Assembly: GCF_014646635.1 (NCBI RefSeq)
Contig: NZ_BMNQ01000011.1
Coordinates: forward strand, 1 to 64,000
Source: Lentibacillus kapialis
GTDB taxonomy: Bacteria > Bacillota > Bacilli > Bacillales > Amphibacillaceae
DNA: 64,000 nucleotides
Direction of reading: 5' to 3'
Shown: piece by piece, positions 44,355 through 54,500 of the stretch
How the letters are laid out: each line of letters opens with the position of its first letter
Numbering within the stretch: position 1 is the stretch's first letter
Position numbers and translations under genes: made by a program
The notes under the pieces: model-generated
Told to the model about the DNA's origin: nothing
The model's database searches: none
The model's input: only the letters and a program-made list of their open reading frames with translations

Positions 44355-45371
44355 TTAATCCAATGTTTCCTGTGTGAATTGAGGCGCATATTGTGCAGCT
44401 AATTTGATGCATTCCTCCATACTGACACTTGAAGCAATATTTTGTCCCGCAATATCAAATGCTGTACCATGATCGACTGAAGTTCTTAAGAATGGAAGAC
44501 TGTTTGTAATAGATATGGTTCTATGAAAATCAGTCATTTTCGCCGCAATATGACCTTGATCATGATAAAGTGACAATACGGCATCATATTTACCATTTAA
44601 CGCTTGATGAAAGACGGAATCCGCGGGTACTGGTCCAACAACGTTAACACCGTCTTTTTTAGCTGCTTCTATACCAGGAGTAATTTCATCAACTTCTTCG
44701 CGTCCAAACAATCCACCTTCGCCGCTATGCGGATTTAACCCCGCAACCGCCATTTTTCGGTTTTCGATTCCAAGACGCTGTAATGCTTTGTCACAACGGA
44801 GTAAATAGTCATGAACTCTCTCTTTTGTCATTTGAGCAATTGCATCCTTTAATGAAAGGTGGCGTGTTAGGAAAAAGATTCGCATATCTCTGACTTCGAA
44901 CATCGTTAGCGGGTCCTGGATATTTGTCATTTCTTCCAGCATTTCTGTATGTCCAATATATGGAACGTTTGCGGCTTTTAGTGATTCTTTATTAATCGGT
45001 GTAGTTGCTAATGCTTTTACTAACCCATTCTTTGCAAGATCCACAGATGTTTTAACATAATCAAAAGCTGCCTTTCCGCATTGTTCCTGTACCTCGCCAT
45101 AACGTAATTCATCCATATTAATATTGTCTAAATTAATTAAGTCAACAGTGCCAAATTCGAACTTACCTTCTTCAGGTGACTGGATCACATTGACTGTCAG
45201 ATCTTTTTCAACAATTTGAATGGCCTTATGGAAAACCTCTTTATCGCCAACGACAATTGGTTTACACATATTGAATATTTCGTCGTTAGCCAAGGATTTT
45301 GCAGTAATTTCCGGACCGATACCAGCTGGATCTCCCATTGGAATTGCAATAATTGCTTTCTCGTTTGTCAT
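44355..45371 (-). CDS. pdxA2: 4-phospho-D-threonate 3-dehydrogenase-type PdxA2 protein
   Basis: A 338-residue PdxA-family NAD-dependent dehydrogenase. Recognisable parts are [15 protein letters not shown] (about 8-22), the metal-site histidine in [17 protein letters not shown] and DHGTAFDIA (about 309-317). PdxA2 proteins oxidise 4-phospho-D-threonate or -erythronate, which then decarboxylates to dihydroxyacetone phosphate. AAAGGAG lies upstream; the ATG overlaps the kinase stop codon by 4 nt. The coupling with a DUF1537 kinase separates it from the pyridoxine-pathway PdxA. Confidence 0.87.
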   Translation of the reverse strand: MTNEKAIIAIPMGDPAGIGPEITAKSLANDEIFNMCKPIVVGDKEVFHKAIQIVEKDLTVNVIQSPEEGKFEFGTVDLINLDNINMDELRYGEVQEQCGKAAFDYVKTSVDLAKNGLVKALATTPINKESLKAANVPYIGHTEMLEEMTNIQDPLTMFEVRDMRIFFLTRHLSLKDAIAQMTKERVHDYLLRCDKALQRLGIENRKMAVAGLNPHSGEGGLFGREEVDEITPGIEAAKKDGVNVVGPVPADSVFHQALNGKYDAVLSLYHDQGHIAAKMTDFHRTISITNSLPFLRTSVDHGTAFDIAGQNIASSVSMEECIKLAAQYAPQFTQETLD

Positions 45372-46675
45372 AGCTTAGCGCTCCTTTTGGTGTATGTTGA
45401 TTTTAAGTGTTTGACACTTGAATAAATTGCCTTTTTGTCGCCGACCAAACCACCCTTAGTTACAATAGGGTGGCCGGGAAAGTGCCCTCCGATCATTTTC
45501 CCATACGCAGCCAGCGGCAATACCTCGTCCTCAAGTTTTATACCTGATGCCATGCATACAGCACATAATGATGCTGTCACATCACCGCCACTGGTAAAAC
45601 ATCCCTGTATTGGATATTCCGTTTTTTCCATTACCAATCTCGTGATTTTCGCAAGCCCATCAGTTATTCGTTTAGCCAAGGTATCTTGTGACGTATTTTC
45701 CAGTTCCGCTTTCCATTTAAAGTCTACTATTCTTGAATTTTCCTCATATGTCGTGATGATTAATACATCATTTGTATGCATTCGTTCCAAAGCTTCTGCA
45801 ATGGCTCGTTGCACTTCTTCCTCCCATGATGTCGACAACGTTGCAAGTCTTTCAGCAGAAACATAAACTGGATTTGATTCGGTCTTATCGATAAGATATC
45901 TAAGCTGCCGACCTGTTAAAGTTGTAACACTTCCTACGGTGACAATAGTCTTATTTGACTCAACAAATTGATGCAGAAAAGCTCTGGAATAAGCGGCCGT
46001 TAATGGACCAGGATCAACTGGAATTATTTTTACTGACTGAATCCCGGCAATTGTTTCAGCAATTGTATCAATCTCCTCATCTGTTACGGCATCTACCACA
46101 ACAATTTTGTTATTTTTTTCGATTTGCTCATTCAATGCTTTCTTTAGAAAGCTGTGCCCGGCAAGCACTTTATCCAACCCAATATGTCCCACAGTTTGTT
46201 TACTTTGATTCTGAATAATCCCGGGAATAAAAGATTCTTTTATCGGCATTACCGGATCTTTTGCAACACCGGTCTCCTGAACAGGTACACCATCTACCAG
46301 TAGATAACCTCCAGAGGAAATACGTCCTGAATCAGGAAAAGAAGCAACGACGACAGCCATGCTATTTTCTTCAATTTCATCAAGCATTGTATCGATTTCA
46401 AGTCCGATATTTCCACGGATAGTACTGTCGATTCGTTTACAAACAACTTTTGCATCCCACTCCCGAAAACTTTGCATTGCCTTTTTCATTCGTTTCATGA
46501 TTGTTTCCTGGTTCGCATATCGGGTATCGGTATCGATACATACTGCATCTAATTGCTGAGAAACGGGAATTTTATCACGGTACACAACGGTTGCTGAGGA
46601 GAATCCTTGTTTGCTTAGTCGCACTCCTGTTGCATTTGCTCCGGTTAAATCGTCAGCAATAACTCCTATCTTCAT
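45368..46675 (-). CDS. Four-carbon acid sugar kinase (DUF1537, DtnK-like)
   Basis: A 435-residue DUF1537 kinase. The N-terminal [14 protein letters not shown] (about 4-17), [15 protein letters not shown] (about 80-94) and the C-terminal domain with CFTSGGDVT and [12 protein letters not shown] are family features. It phosphorylates D-threonate, L-threonate or erythronate at O4 with ATP. It is the first structural gene after the DeoR regulator, 19 nt downstream, and is coupled to pdxA2. Which four-carbon acid is used is not readable from sequence. Confidence 0.87.
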   Translation of the reverse strand: MKIGVIADDLTGANATGVRLSKQGFSSATVVYRDKIPVSQQLDAVCIDTDTRYANQETIMKRMKKAMQSFREWDAKVVCKRIDSTIRGNIGLEIDTMLDEIEENSMAVVVASFPDSGRISSGGYLLVDGVPVQETGVAKDPVMPIKESFIPGIIQNQSKQTVGHIGLDKVLAGHSFLKKALNEQIEKNNKIVVVDAVTDEEIDTIAETIAGIQSVKIIPVDPGPLTAAYSRAFLHQFVESNKTIVTVGSVTTLTGRQLRYLIDKTESNPVYVSAERLATLSTSWEEEVQRAIAEALERMHTNDVLIITTYEENSRIVDFKWKAELENTSQDTLAKRITDGLAKITRLVMEKTEYPIQGCFTSGGDVTASLCAVCMASGIKLEDEVLPLAAYGKMIGGHFPGHPIVTKGGLVGDKKAIYSSVKHLKSTYTKRSAKL

Positions 46676-46694
46676 CGTGATTTCACCTGCTTTA

Positions 46695-47444
46695 TTATAT
46701 GATGTTTATATAATGGAATAGCTGTTCTTTTACTTCATCTGAAACGTTCTCATCTGTTATAAAACCGGACAAATGGTCAAAATCACAGACTTTCGAGAAG
46801 GCTTTTTGTTCAAACTTACTTGAATCAGCAACAAGCCAGGTTGCCTCTGCTGCCTCGATCATCAGCTGTTTCATCAATGATTTCTCAAAAGTAGGGGACG
46901 TTATCCCAGCTTTCAAATCTAGAGCATGTGCACCGAGAAAAAACATGTCGACATGAATATTTTTTAGAAACTGATGTGTTTGTGGTCCGTATAGGGCACC
47001 GATATTATTTTGCAATTCGCCCCCCGTGACAAAAACTTTCAACTGGCTGTCACTTAATTCAGCAGCAATTTTGATGTCATTAGTGATGACAGTAATATCA
47101 TCACGTGTTACGAGCAATCTCGCCAATTCCAGGGTGGTTGTTCCAGAATCTAAAATGATGGTATGTCCAGCTTTTATCAAAGGCAGTGTTTTCTTGGCAA
47201 TCAACTTTTTTTGTTCAGTTTGTCTACTTTGTTTTGTAGAAAATGGCGTTTCCGTTATAAGAGGTTTAGGTAAGACAGCCCCTCCATGCGTACGAATCAG
47301 CTTGCCATCCTCCTCAAGCTGCACAAGATCTCTCCGTATGGTCATCGCTGAGACCTTTAATTCATCCGACATTTCATTTATTTCTACTTTTCCTTCTTCT
47401 TGTACCGCTTTCAAAATGATATCTCGACGTTTTGTTGGATGCAT
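46695..47444 (-). CDS. DeoR-family regulator of the acid-sugar operon
   Basis: A 249-residue DeoR/GlpR-family repressor. The N-terminal winged helix contains TKRRDIILKAVQEEG and VSAMTIRRDLVQLEEDG, followed by IRTHGGAV; the C-terminal effector domain has LDSGTTTLELA and FFLGAHALDLKAGITS. A GTG at 47453 is in frame, but the ATG at 47444 has a GGTGAT site. First gene of the dtnK-pdxA2-gntP operon, so it is probably autoregulated and responds to a phosphorylated acid sugar. Confidence 0.82.
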   Translation of the reverse strand: MHPTKRRDIILKAVQEEGKVEINEMSDELKVSAMTIRRDLVQLEEDGKLIRTHGGAVLPKPLITETPFSTKQSRQTEQKKLIAKKTLPLIKAGHTIILDSGTTTLELARLLVTRDDITVITNDIKIAAELSDSQLKVFVTGGELQNNIGALYGPQTHQFLKNIHVDMFFLGAHALDLKAGITSPTFEKSLMKQLMIEAAEATWLVADSSKFEQKAFSKVCDFDHLSGFITDENVSDEVKEQLFHYINII

Positions 47445-47479
47445 CGTTATCACCGTTTATATTGTTATTTTACAACATT

Positions 47480-47508
47480 ATTATGTTAGTTTTTCACACA
47501 AATGTCAA
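47480..47508 (-). promoter_or_regulatory. SigA promoter of the acid-sugar operon
   Basis: TTGACA (47503-47508) and CATAAT (47480-47485) are 17 nt apart on the minus strand, about 30 nt before the regulator gene. The region between and after is rich in AACA/TGTT steps that may form the operator. Confidence 0.75.
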
Positions 47509-47781
47509 GTTAAAATGTTAAATATTATCACATTCTATCCGTAATGTTTTATTTTTACAGCCATATCGGGTTTCGGTCGTTATGTTGATGCATGAGTGCG
47601 GCTGTGGTTTGTCTGGCAATATAGGACGTTCGTTGCCTTTTTTTGCGCTACAGCTTCAATGTCATGCTTCATGGACAAAAAAATTATTTCAATTCGTCAT
47701 CCGGCAATCTGGGGACATTGTTCCAGCTGTTCTATCTTCAATCATGGCAACGTATTTCAGAAAGTTTCAGGCGCATTAAAA

Positions 47782-47810
47782 TTGACAGTTTGACCCCTCT
47801 CCTTTACGAT
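47782..47810 (+). promoter_or_regulatory. Promoter of the MazF-like module
   Basis: TTGACA (47782-47787) and TACGAT (47805-47810) are 17 nt apart, about 100 nt before the first gene. The stretch 47545-47780 contains no gene with a ribosome binding site; it may be a decayed remnant. Confidence 0.55.
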
Positions 47811-47911
47811 AGAAGTAAACTAGCCCTTATGTTTTATCGATATGATGCATATACTGTTAACACCTTTCGATATAGGCGGTGTTTGGTGTGTGCAATAAGG
47901 AGGATAAAAAA

Positions 47912-48112
47912 GTGACAATAACTCACAAGCAACTCCCTATTGATAATGCAAAAACGTCCGTGAAGAAAACCCGAATCGGTCTTATCGCCTCTTCAATCGA
48001 TCCTAATAAGTTACCTGTGAAAGAGACACTTCCTGTTGATAAATCCGGACGTGTTAATATAGATTCGACACATCCTAATTATCGATATTGGATTGAAGAT
48101 GATGATGAATGA
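47912..48112 (+). CDS. Putative antitoxin of a MazF-like module
   Basis: A 66-residue acidic-ended protein starting at the GTG at 47912, with GGAGG seven bases upstream. No known DNA-binding domain is recognised. It ends with YRYWIEDDDE and overlaps the following MazF-like gene by 4 nt (ATGA). Position and size fit an antitoxin, so the function is inferred from context only. Confidence 0.6.
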   Translation: MTITHKQLPIDNAKTSVKKTRIGLIASSIDPNKLPVKETLPVDKSGRVNIDSTHPNYRYWIEDDDE

Positions 48113-48432
48113 TCCAAGGCGGATTATATGAATTGGAGTTCCCCTACCAGGAGAGGCAGGGCTTTAAAAAACGCCCTGTCCTTATTATTGTCGTTAGGAC
48201 AGATTATGGAGCAGCTTTAGGTCTAAAAGTAACCAAATCGAAACCAACCGAAAGGCACCCCCATCGAATTGAAATTAAAAGAAGCCCAAAAGCAAATTTA
48301 CCACATACTTCCTATGTACAAATTGATCGATACGATTACTTTGAGGATGTTGATATAAAACCAAAAGGTCAATTAAGTAATTACGATTTTAGACGCATTA
48401 TTCAAGCATTTAAGAACTATTATCATGTTTAA
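48109..48432 (+). CDS. PemK/MazF-family toxin-like protein
   Basis: A 107-residue PemK/MazF-fold protein. The N-terminal GGLYELEFPYQERQGFKKRP matches the start of this family, with RPVLIIVV as the first core strand and TSYVQIDRYDYF later. Members are endoribonucleases that cut mRNA. The first ATG overlaps the upstream frame by 4 nt. It stands at the edge of the BREX island, convergent with pglZ. Confidence 0.75.
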   Translation: MIQGGLYELEFPYQERQGFKKRPVLIIVVRTDYGAALGLKVTKSKPTERHPHRIEIKRSPKANLPHTSYVQIDRYDYFEDVDIKPKGQLSNYDFRRIIQAFKNYYHV

Positions 48433-48654
48433 AGAGACAGCCGTTTTTCTCCCTCTCCCTCAATAAATTTCTATTTTCCGTCATTTCATGATAAATTTAT
48501 TTTTCCTGGAATCAGCTTATCCTTTACATTAAATCCTTATTATTCCTTCATTACTTCATTTAAATTCTTTCTCTCAAAGGTTCTTATCCTTCCAGGTCAT
48601 GTTTTCCGCAAATCTCAATCAAGAGGACAACAGCACGAGATTAGCATTTCATTA

Positions 48655-48701
48655 AAAAGAGGCAAATGCCCAGTACTTGTACCGGGACATTTGCCTCTTT
48701 T
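48655..48701. terminator. Bidirectional terminator between the MazF-like gene and BREX
   Basis: AAAAGAGGCAAATG pairs perfectly with CATTTGCCTCTTTT around a 19-nt inner region. A and T runs flank both sides, so it can end transcription in both directions. The 48433-48654 stretch holds no gene that I can support. Confidence 0.85.
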
Positions 48702-48714
48702 GTTATAACGTCAG

Positions 48715-48782
48715 AAAGTATAAATGATGGATGACCTTATAAGAAACGCTTCGGCATTCACTATAAGACGAGGCGAATGCCG
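48715..48782 (+). repeat. Interspersed palindromic repeat, family A, copy 4
   Basis: ATAACGTCAGAAAGTATAAA at the left and ACGAGGCGAATGCCG at the right match copy 3 nearly exactly. It sits 22 nt beyond the pglZ stop codon, at the edge of the BREX cluster where brxL would be expected. Confidence 0.85.
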
Positions 48783-48806
48783 AGTTTTTCTAACAACCTA
48801 ATCAAC

Positions 48807-51356
48807 TCATCCATCCATGAACGCAATATCTACAGTAAACGGATACCGTTCATAAACCTCTTCTGTCTGTTCATCTTCCAGCACCAGATAATACGTTTCA
48901 CGCCTGTTATAAGCCATATCTTTAAATACAAATTTTTCCCGAAACGTCCGTTCACTGGGCTGGACGGCAGTACTGTCGGCGATGATGATATTTTCATTGG
49001 TTACGCGCTCACCGGCTATATCGGCGAAATAGAGTTTCAACCGCCTCGGCAGTTGTTTCTCTTCAACTCGAACCATTTGCAGAAAAGCTAAATACATAAC
49101 CGGACTTGTGACTTTCCTTGCCGGCGTGGTCAATCTGACGTCAACTTTCGACGCCTGGTTCCTTGACGACCTGCTTCGGTCGTTTTTAAACTCAATAACA
49201 GGCAAAACGACTTCCTGCGGCATCGCACCTCCATGTACAAAGTTAGCGCCGGGGCCGGGAATAGCAAACCGGTTTACCCCTTGAGGAACCGTCACAAACC
49301 AGCCAATTTCCTCATCAAAAAGATAATCTAATGGAAATGAGAGCGTTCCTTCCATTTCCGTCGGCGTTTCAGTGATCAGAAATCTGCGCTTGGCCAGTAT
49401 CGATTCATCAATGCTTTGCGGCGTTTTTTGGCTCCTTTCAAGTGCATCCCGTTGATAAAGAAACCCATGATCTGCTGTGATTAATATATTAGCTGCCGTG
49501 AGATCCACAACCAAACGGTTTACGAGCGAGCGAATATCCTTGATGGCATCTTCTGCCGCTTCAAACACTTCCTTCTCGGTTGTTGCATTATCCCCCTGGG
49601 CATCAATCGTGTTGTGATAGATATAAATCACTTTCTTGCCCTGGAATGTTTCCCGGAAAGCTTGTCTGTTCAAACCGATGACTTCATCAAATTGAACTGC
49701 CACAGACGCCGGAACATTCTGTTTCAATATATCATCGCGATGCGGCGTCCCTTTAGTATTGAGGCCATCCGCCGTAACCGCTCCATCCCTCGCAAAAGAG
49801 ATGATCCGATGGGGCAAGAGAGCCGCCATTCCGACTGCTGTATAAGACGGCAAAACACCTTGGATAGCTGAAATGTTCGCCGAAGCTTTCCGTTCATTAT
49901 TCAAACGCTCGGACAATTCGCAGGCCACTTCATACCGCAACGCATCCGAAACGATGACAAAGACGCGTTCATCACGTTCTCGGTGGGGTTTGACCCAATC
50001 CCGGTAAAAATCGTGTTGCTGGGGAAGTCCTGAGACAGCCCATTCTTTATTATCAGACTTCTCAAGACTTCCCGCCCATTTCACAGCCAGCTCGTCCATA
50101 AACCTGTTTGCATAAACATTTTCGATCATATCCCGTACTTGGTGCAAGCGCTCTTTATGTTCAATCCGATCATAAGCGGTATAAAACTTTCTGTATGCCG
50201 TATCGGCCTGATAGTAGTCACCGGCATAAGCATGAAACATGTCAAAAACTGATTGTTCCGGAATCAAAGGCTCCCGTTCATGAATAAGACGTAACAATTT
50301 AATGGCGTGATGAAGGGCTTCATACTCATATTTATATTCCGGATACCAATGACGGATCCGTCTTGCGGCAATCATGTCATCATATGTATCAAAGTCTGTC
50401 ACCTGATTGATCAGCTGCGTGGCCAAATAATCAATGATGCTCTCATCAAAAAGGCGGAATCCATCCATTTGCACAATGTCCGTGATATCCCACTCTTTAG
50501 CATAATGACGGACATTCAAGACATCTTCCATCTGATCAACGAGCGAATTGAAGACAGGCCGATCATCAACATGATTCATCCATTGATCCATAAAGACGAT
50601 TGTGTTCGCCGGTCTTGGGCTGATATAAGCTTGCCATGACTCCGGTATATTGCTATTCATTTGATATTGTGTGGCATATGTCAGGATAAAAAATATGAGC
50701 AGCGATTGCAGCGATTTTTCCCTTAATGTATAGCCATAATATTTCTCTGCTAATTCCCAGAATCTATCAGTGTCGCCATATTTACGGATGGCCTCCCACA
50801 CACTCTCATCACCTTCATGCCACTTCCGCATAAGCGTTCTGATAATGTCGTCCATTGTGTTTGTTCTGCTCTTTGTCAAAGCAGCCAGAACGGTTAAATC
50901 GATTGTCTCCTGGGTGTACATATCAACCGGGTATTTCCGGAACACCAGCAAACGGTTCTTATTGTTGAAGAAAGCTTTATACCGTTTGAGCGTTTCCCGC
51001 AGTGAATCGTCTGTTACCCCCAGTTCCCGCATGATGACGGTGATTTTATCAGTCGCAAACTCAAAACCTGTCTTATAAATATCCAGCAGCCAGTCGTCAT
51101 GCGGATTAGGTCTGGGCATATTGGCATAAAGCAGAAAGTGGGATGCCGGATCATTCTTTTCCAGTTCGTATTTAGTAGCGAATAAATTATTCGGCGTCAC
51201 TTGCCATACCCGAACACCAGGCAAATCAATGCTTTCGATTTCCTCTTTAAAGTCGTCTTCCTCATCGTACCAGAACACGACATGACGCTGTTTCCCGTTA
51301 GTCAGTTCTTTCTGGAAATAGTCATTCAAGACACGGTGTACTTCGTTCAGGTTCAT
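48807..51356 (-). CDS. pglZ: BREX type 1 phosphatase PglZ
   Basis: An 849-residue PglZ protein, the usual size of type A PglZ. The alkaline-phosphatase-like core (about 460-690) contains VFVIVSDALRYEVACE (metal-site Asp), a YTAVGMAALLPH segment and ILITADHGFLY. PglZ is a core BREX component required for methylation and phage exclusion. GGAGGGGAG precedes the ATG. It lies 188 nt after pglX; a hairpin in that gap suggests attenuation or a separate promoter. It is the last BREX gene seen; no brxL follows. Confidence 0.93.
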   Translation of the reverse strand: MNLNEVHRVLNDYFQKELTNGKQRHVVFWYDEEDDFKEEIESIDLPGVRVWQVTPNNLFATKYELEKNDPASHFLLYANMPRPNPHDDWLLDIYKTGFEFATDKITVIMRELGVTDDSLRETLKRYKAFFNNKNRLLVFRKYPVDMYTQETIDLTVLAALTKSRTNTMDDIIRTLMRKWHEGDESVWEAIRKYGDTDRFWELAEKYYGYTLREKSLQSLLIFFILTYATQYQMNSNIPESWQAYISPRPANTIVFMDQWMNHVDDRPVFNSLVDQMEDVLNVRHYAKEWDITDIVQMDGFRLFDESIIDYLATQLINQVTDFDTYDDMIAARRIRHWYPEYKYEYEALHHAIKLLRLIHEREPLIPEQSVFDMFHAYAGDYYQADTAYRKFYTAYDRIEHKERLHQVRDMIENVYANRFMDELAVKWAGSLEKSDNKEWAVSGLPQQHDFYRDWVKPHRERDERVFVIVSDALRYEVACELSERLNNERKASANISAIQGVLPSYTAVGMAALLPHRIISFARDGAVTADGLNTKGTPHRDDILKQNVPASVAVQFDEVIGLNRQAFRETFQGKKVIYIYHNTIDAQGDNATTEKEVFEAAEDAIKDIRSLVNRLVVDLTAANILITADHGFLYQRDALERSQKTPQSIDESILAKRRFLITETPTEMEGTLSFPLDYLFDEEIGWFVTVPQGVNRFAIPGPGANFVHGGAMPQEVVLPVIEFKNDRSRSSRNQASKVDVRLTTPARKVTSPVMYLAFLQMVRVEEKQLPRRLKLYFADIAGERVTNENIIIADSTAVQPSERTFREKFVFKDMAYNRRETYYLVLEDEQTEEVYERYPFTVDIAFMDG

Positions 51357-51466
51357 TTACTCCCCTCCCTTCAAGAACCTTTTATTTTACTAGCACTGAC
51401 TTTAACAGGTTCTTGATTCAGAAACATATTGAATTTGCATATAATATACACTATACTGTTAAATAA

Positions 51467-51519
51467 CAAAAAGGGGTAATGGCAACCGACTAAGTTCGGT
51501 TAGGCGTTAGCTCTTTTTG
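51467..51519 (-). terminator. Hairpin between pglX and pglZ
   Basis: On the minus strand CAAAAAGAG..AACCGA pairs with TCGGTT..CCCTTTTTG. It lies 26 nt after the pglX stop codon and resembles an attenuator or terminator; AT-rich promoter-like sequence (TATTATATG) follows before pglZ. Confidence 0.5.
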
Positions 51520-51544
51520 TTTACCATTAAGTCTGCAGTCAATT

Positions 51545-54500
51545 TTAAATTTTTGCCAGCACATTTGCCTTAAACGGGCTCTTACCTTCACCTTGCGGAA
51601 CCTCCACATTTTGGAATTTAGTATAATTGACTTTGACGCCATCATCCAGGTCAAGATCAACTTGCTGATTGGCAACGTGAGCAATCACCTGATCATAGTG
51701 CTGACACTCCAGCAGTTGTTTCTGCAGTTTTTCTTTCGCTTTTTTTGCTTTTGTTTTCTCCTGTTGCGGCACGTCAGATTCCAGCAACATGTCCATCCGG
51801 CCAATCTCTTCTTCATATTTGCGCTGCTGGGGATGCAAATACTGTGTTCTCACTCGTGAAACCAGCCCTGGCTCATAACGGTGCAGATAAACTAACGCTT
51901 TGAATCCATTTTCCTTTCCGCTGTCAAACAGCCAGTAAATCGGCCGCTTTTGATAAGTTTTGACATGGTCTGTGTAAAACTCTTTCAGGAAATAACGGCG
52001 GATACGCTCGTGGGATGTTTCATTCGTTTTACGCGTTAAAGCATCGGCAATGAAATCCAGGTTTTCCTCAAGTGACTCCTCGCCGAAAACTGTCTTCAAA
52101 ATGGTGATAAACCTGCCGACAATATCATCTTCAAAATAAACGTCGTCCGCAATCGGGATGACGTTATCCGGATCAGGCTGAAATGACTGATATTTGCTTG
52201 AATCAAATTCACCACCTGCAAACGCCAGACCTTCTTCATCGAGCGAATAACGCCCAAGCATCAGGCCGACCGTATACGAGATGAACGATTTCACATCCCG
52301 CTCCAAATCAGCACGGCTGACAGTTACTTCATCCTCTTCCACCTCAGGGTTAAGTTCTTCCTGCAACCCATACAAGTCGATAAAAATTCGGTTCAGCTCT
52401 TCTTCGTTGGCTTTAAGGGTTTGGAAGCGATGTTCAGCTTCCTGTTCCCAGTTTTTATAAGCGTCTGATAGCTTTGCTGCGTTTTGTTGGAACTCGATGA
52501 ATGGGTGCGTTTTGAAATCCCAGGATGTTTCAAAAGAGTCCCAGTCGGATTTGGATAGTAGAATATTTTTCATTACTATATCATTGACATAATTCTTACT
52601 GCTCTTTTTTATTGGTAACCTACTGATATGTCCTACTTCATAATTAACAGTTGGGCTCAAAAAGTCTAGAATTCTCGTTGCAATTTTACTGTTGGTAAAG
52701 CCCAATATATATATTAAATCCTCTTTATCAGCAAAGATTGAACACCCTGCAACATCAAAGATAAAGCCATTTGGAATAAATCTAGTTGAAAACCCTCCAA
52801 TTGTTACTTTTGACCAAGATACTGCTTCTTTAAAATAATAATTCATATTTTGAGGTCGTGATTTTAATTTTCCATTTATATTCTTGAAATTCCTAATTTC
52901 CTCTCCATCGTTAATCCAATTGACAATATAGTAATTGTTACCATAATATTTCCTGTAGTTACCACCTTTGTTATATGGAAACCATTTTTCCGATGACTTC
53001 TCTGTTAATTTTCTGTCCTGGTAATTAAAGCCTATTTTTAAACAATTAACTTCGTACCAATATCTTACAAATCTATTATTACTACCAGTTGCTAGTCCTT
53101 GTCGTGGCTTTGCTATTTCTCCAAGTTTATTTTCATTTTTATATATTTTAATAATAGAATCCGTAGCACTGTAGGCAATCGGACATCCCTGGATAGCAAA
53201 AAAATGATCCTGTTTATTATAATAGACATTATGCCTTTTATGAAATAAAGCTTGTTTGACCTTATTACTTTCAACATGACTTTTCTTCTCAAACAACTTT
53301 AAATAAACTCCTATAAAATTTTTAATTAATCTTTTTTTAAACACGAAGCTAACTGTACCGAAATCAGAACCAAAAATTCCACGGCCCAAATGAACCATAT
53401 TTATTAGCGTTTCGTTAGAAATTATTCTTTTTCGATATTCTTCATAAGAAGACAAATTCATCCAAGTGGGTATATTTATAAGTGTATAATATCCACTATC
53501 TTTCGTGTAAACTGAACATTTTTCCATAAAGATAGTACTTAGATCATTTTTGGTTAAAGGAAAATTTTCGCTGGCATAGTTTAGTAACTCTTTCTCCATA
53601 CCTCCACGCCCCATATACGGCGGATTCGTCACCACAACATCATATTCCTCTGACAGGATTTCCCCTTGCTCAATCAAACTTTCAATCATCGGCAGTGCAT
53701 GTTCTTTAAAGTCCAACTCAAACATGTCATTCCGTTCACTTTCTTTTAAGACATCCGCTCGTTCCTTCAGAGCTTCCAGGTCAATCCCAGGAATCTCGAT
53801 AATCGAACCATACAGTTTGGCGTCCATGAACGTATCCATCAAAGCTTGTACGTCATTTCTCAACTCTGTATCCCCGACAAAAATCTCCAGATCCTGCTCG
53901 GTTAAATGATTGCTTTCCTCGATCCAGCGCAAGTTCATCACAATTTGTTTATCAAATAAGCGGTAGTTATAACTCCTTGCCTTCATCATGACAGCAAAAT
54001 ACGCCATTTGCGCTGCCCGCGGGTCAATATCCAGTCCGTACAGGTTATTCTCAATGATTAGATGCGGAATATCCTGCTCGCGGTATCCTTGTGATTTGTA
54101 CAATTCGTAAAACACTTCAAACGCATACACCAGAATATGCCCGGAGCCCATGCACGGGTCAAAAAACGTGATTGTCTCAGGTTTCAAACCCGGATCTTTC
54201 AATGCCTCCAGCTGCTCCACAACGTTTTCAGGCTGCTCGGCGCTTTCCAGATAATACGGAAGCTTTTCCTGTAATCCCTTATCAGGATGGGACTCAAGCC
54301 ACAGGCGGCCAAGTGAGTTGTCGACCATATATTGCACAATCCAGCGTGGCGTAAACAGTTCCGTTGCAGCCGGTATATTTTCTTTCGTTATCTTTTTGTT
54401 TTTCTTCAGATCGGCAAATACAGCATCCTTCTTTTCCGATATATAGTACTGGTAGAGCCAGCCGATAATCTCGACTTCCCGCTGCCAATCTGCTTCATCA

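Noticed and set aside
47582-47793. 65-codon plus-strand frames
   Set aside because: Three overlapping frames of similar length without ribosome binding sites; more likely decayed sequence than genes.
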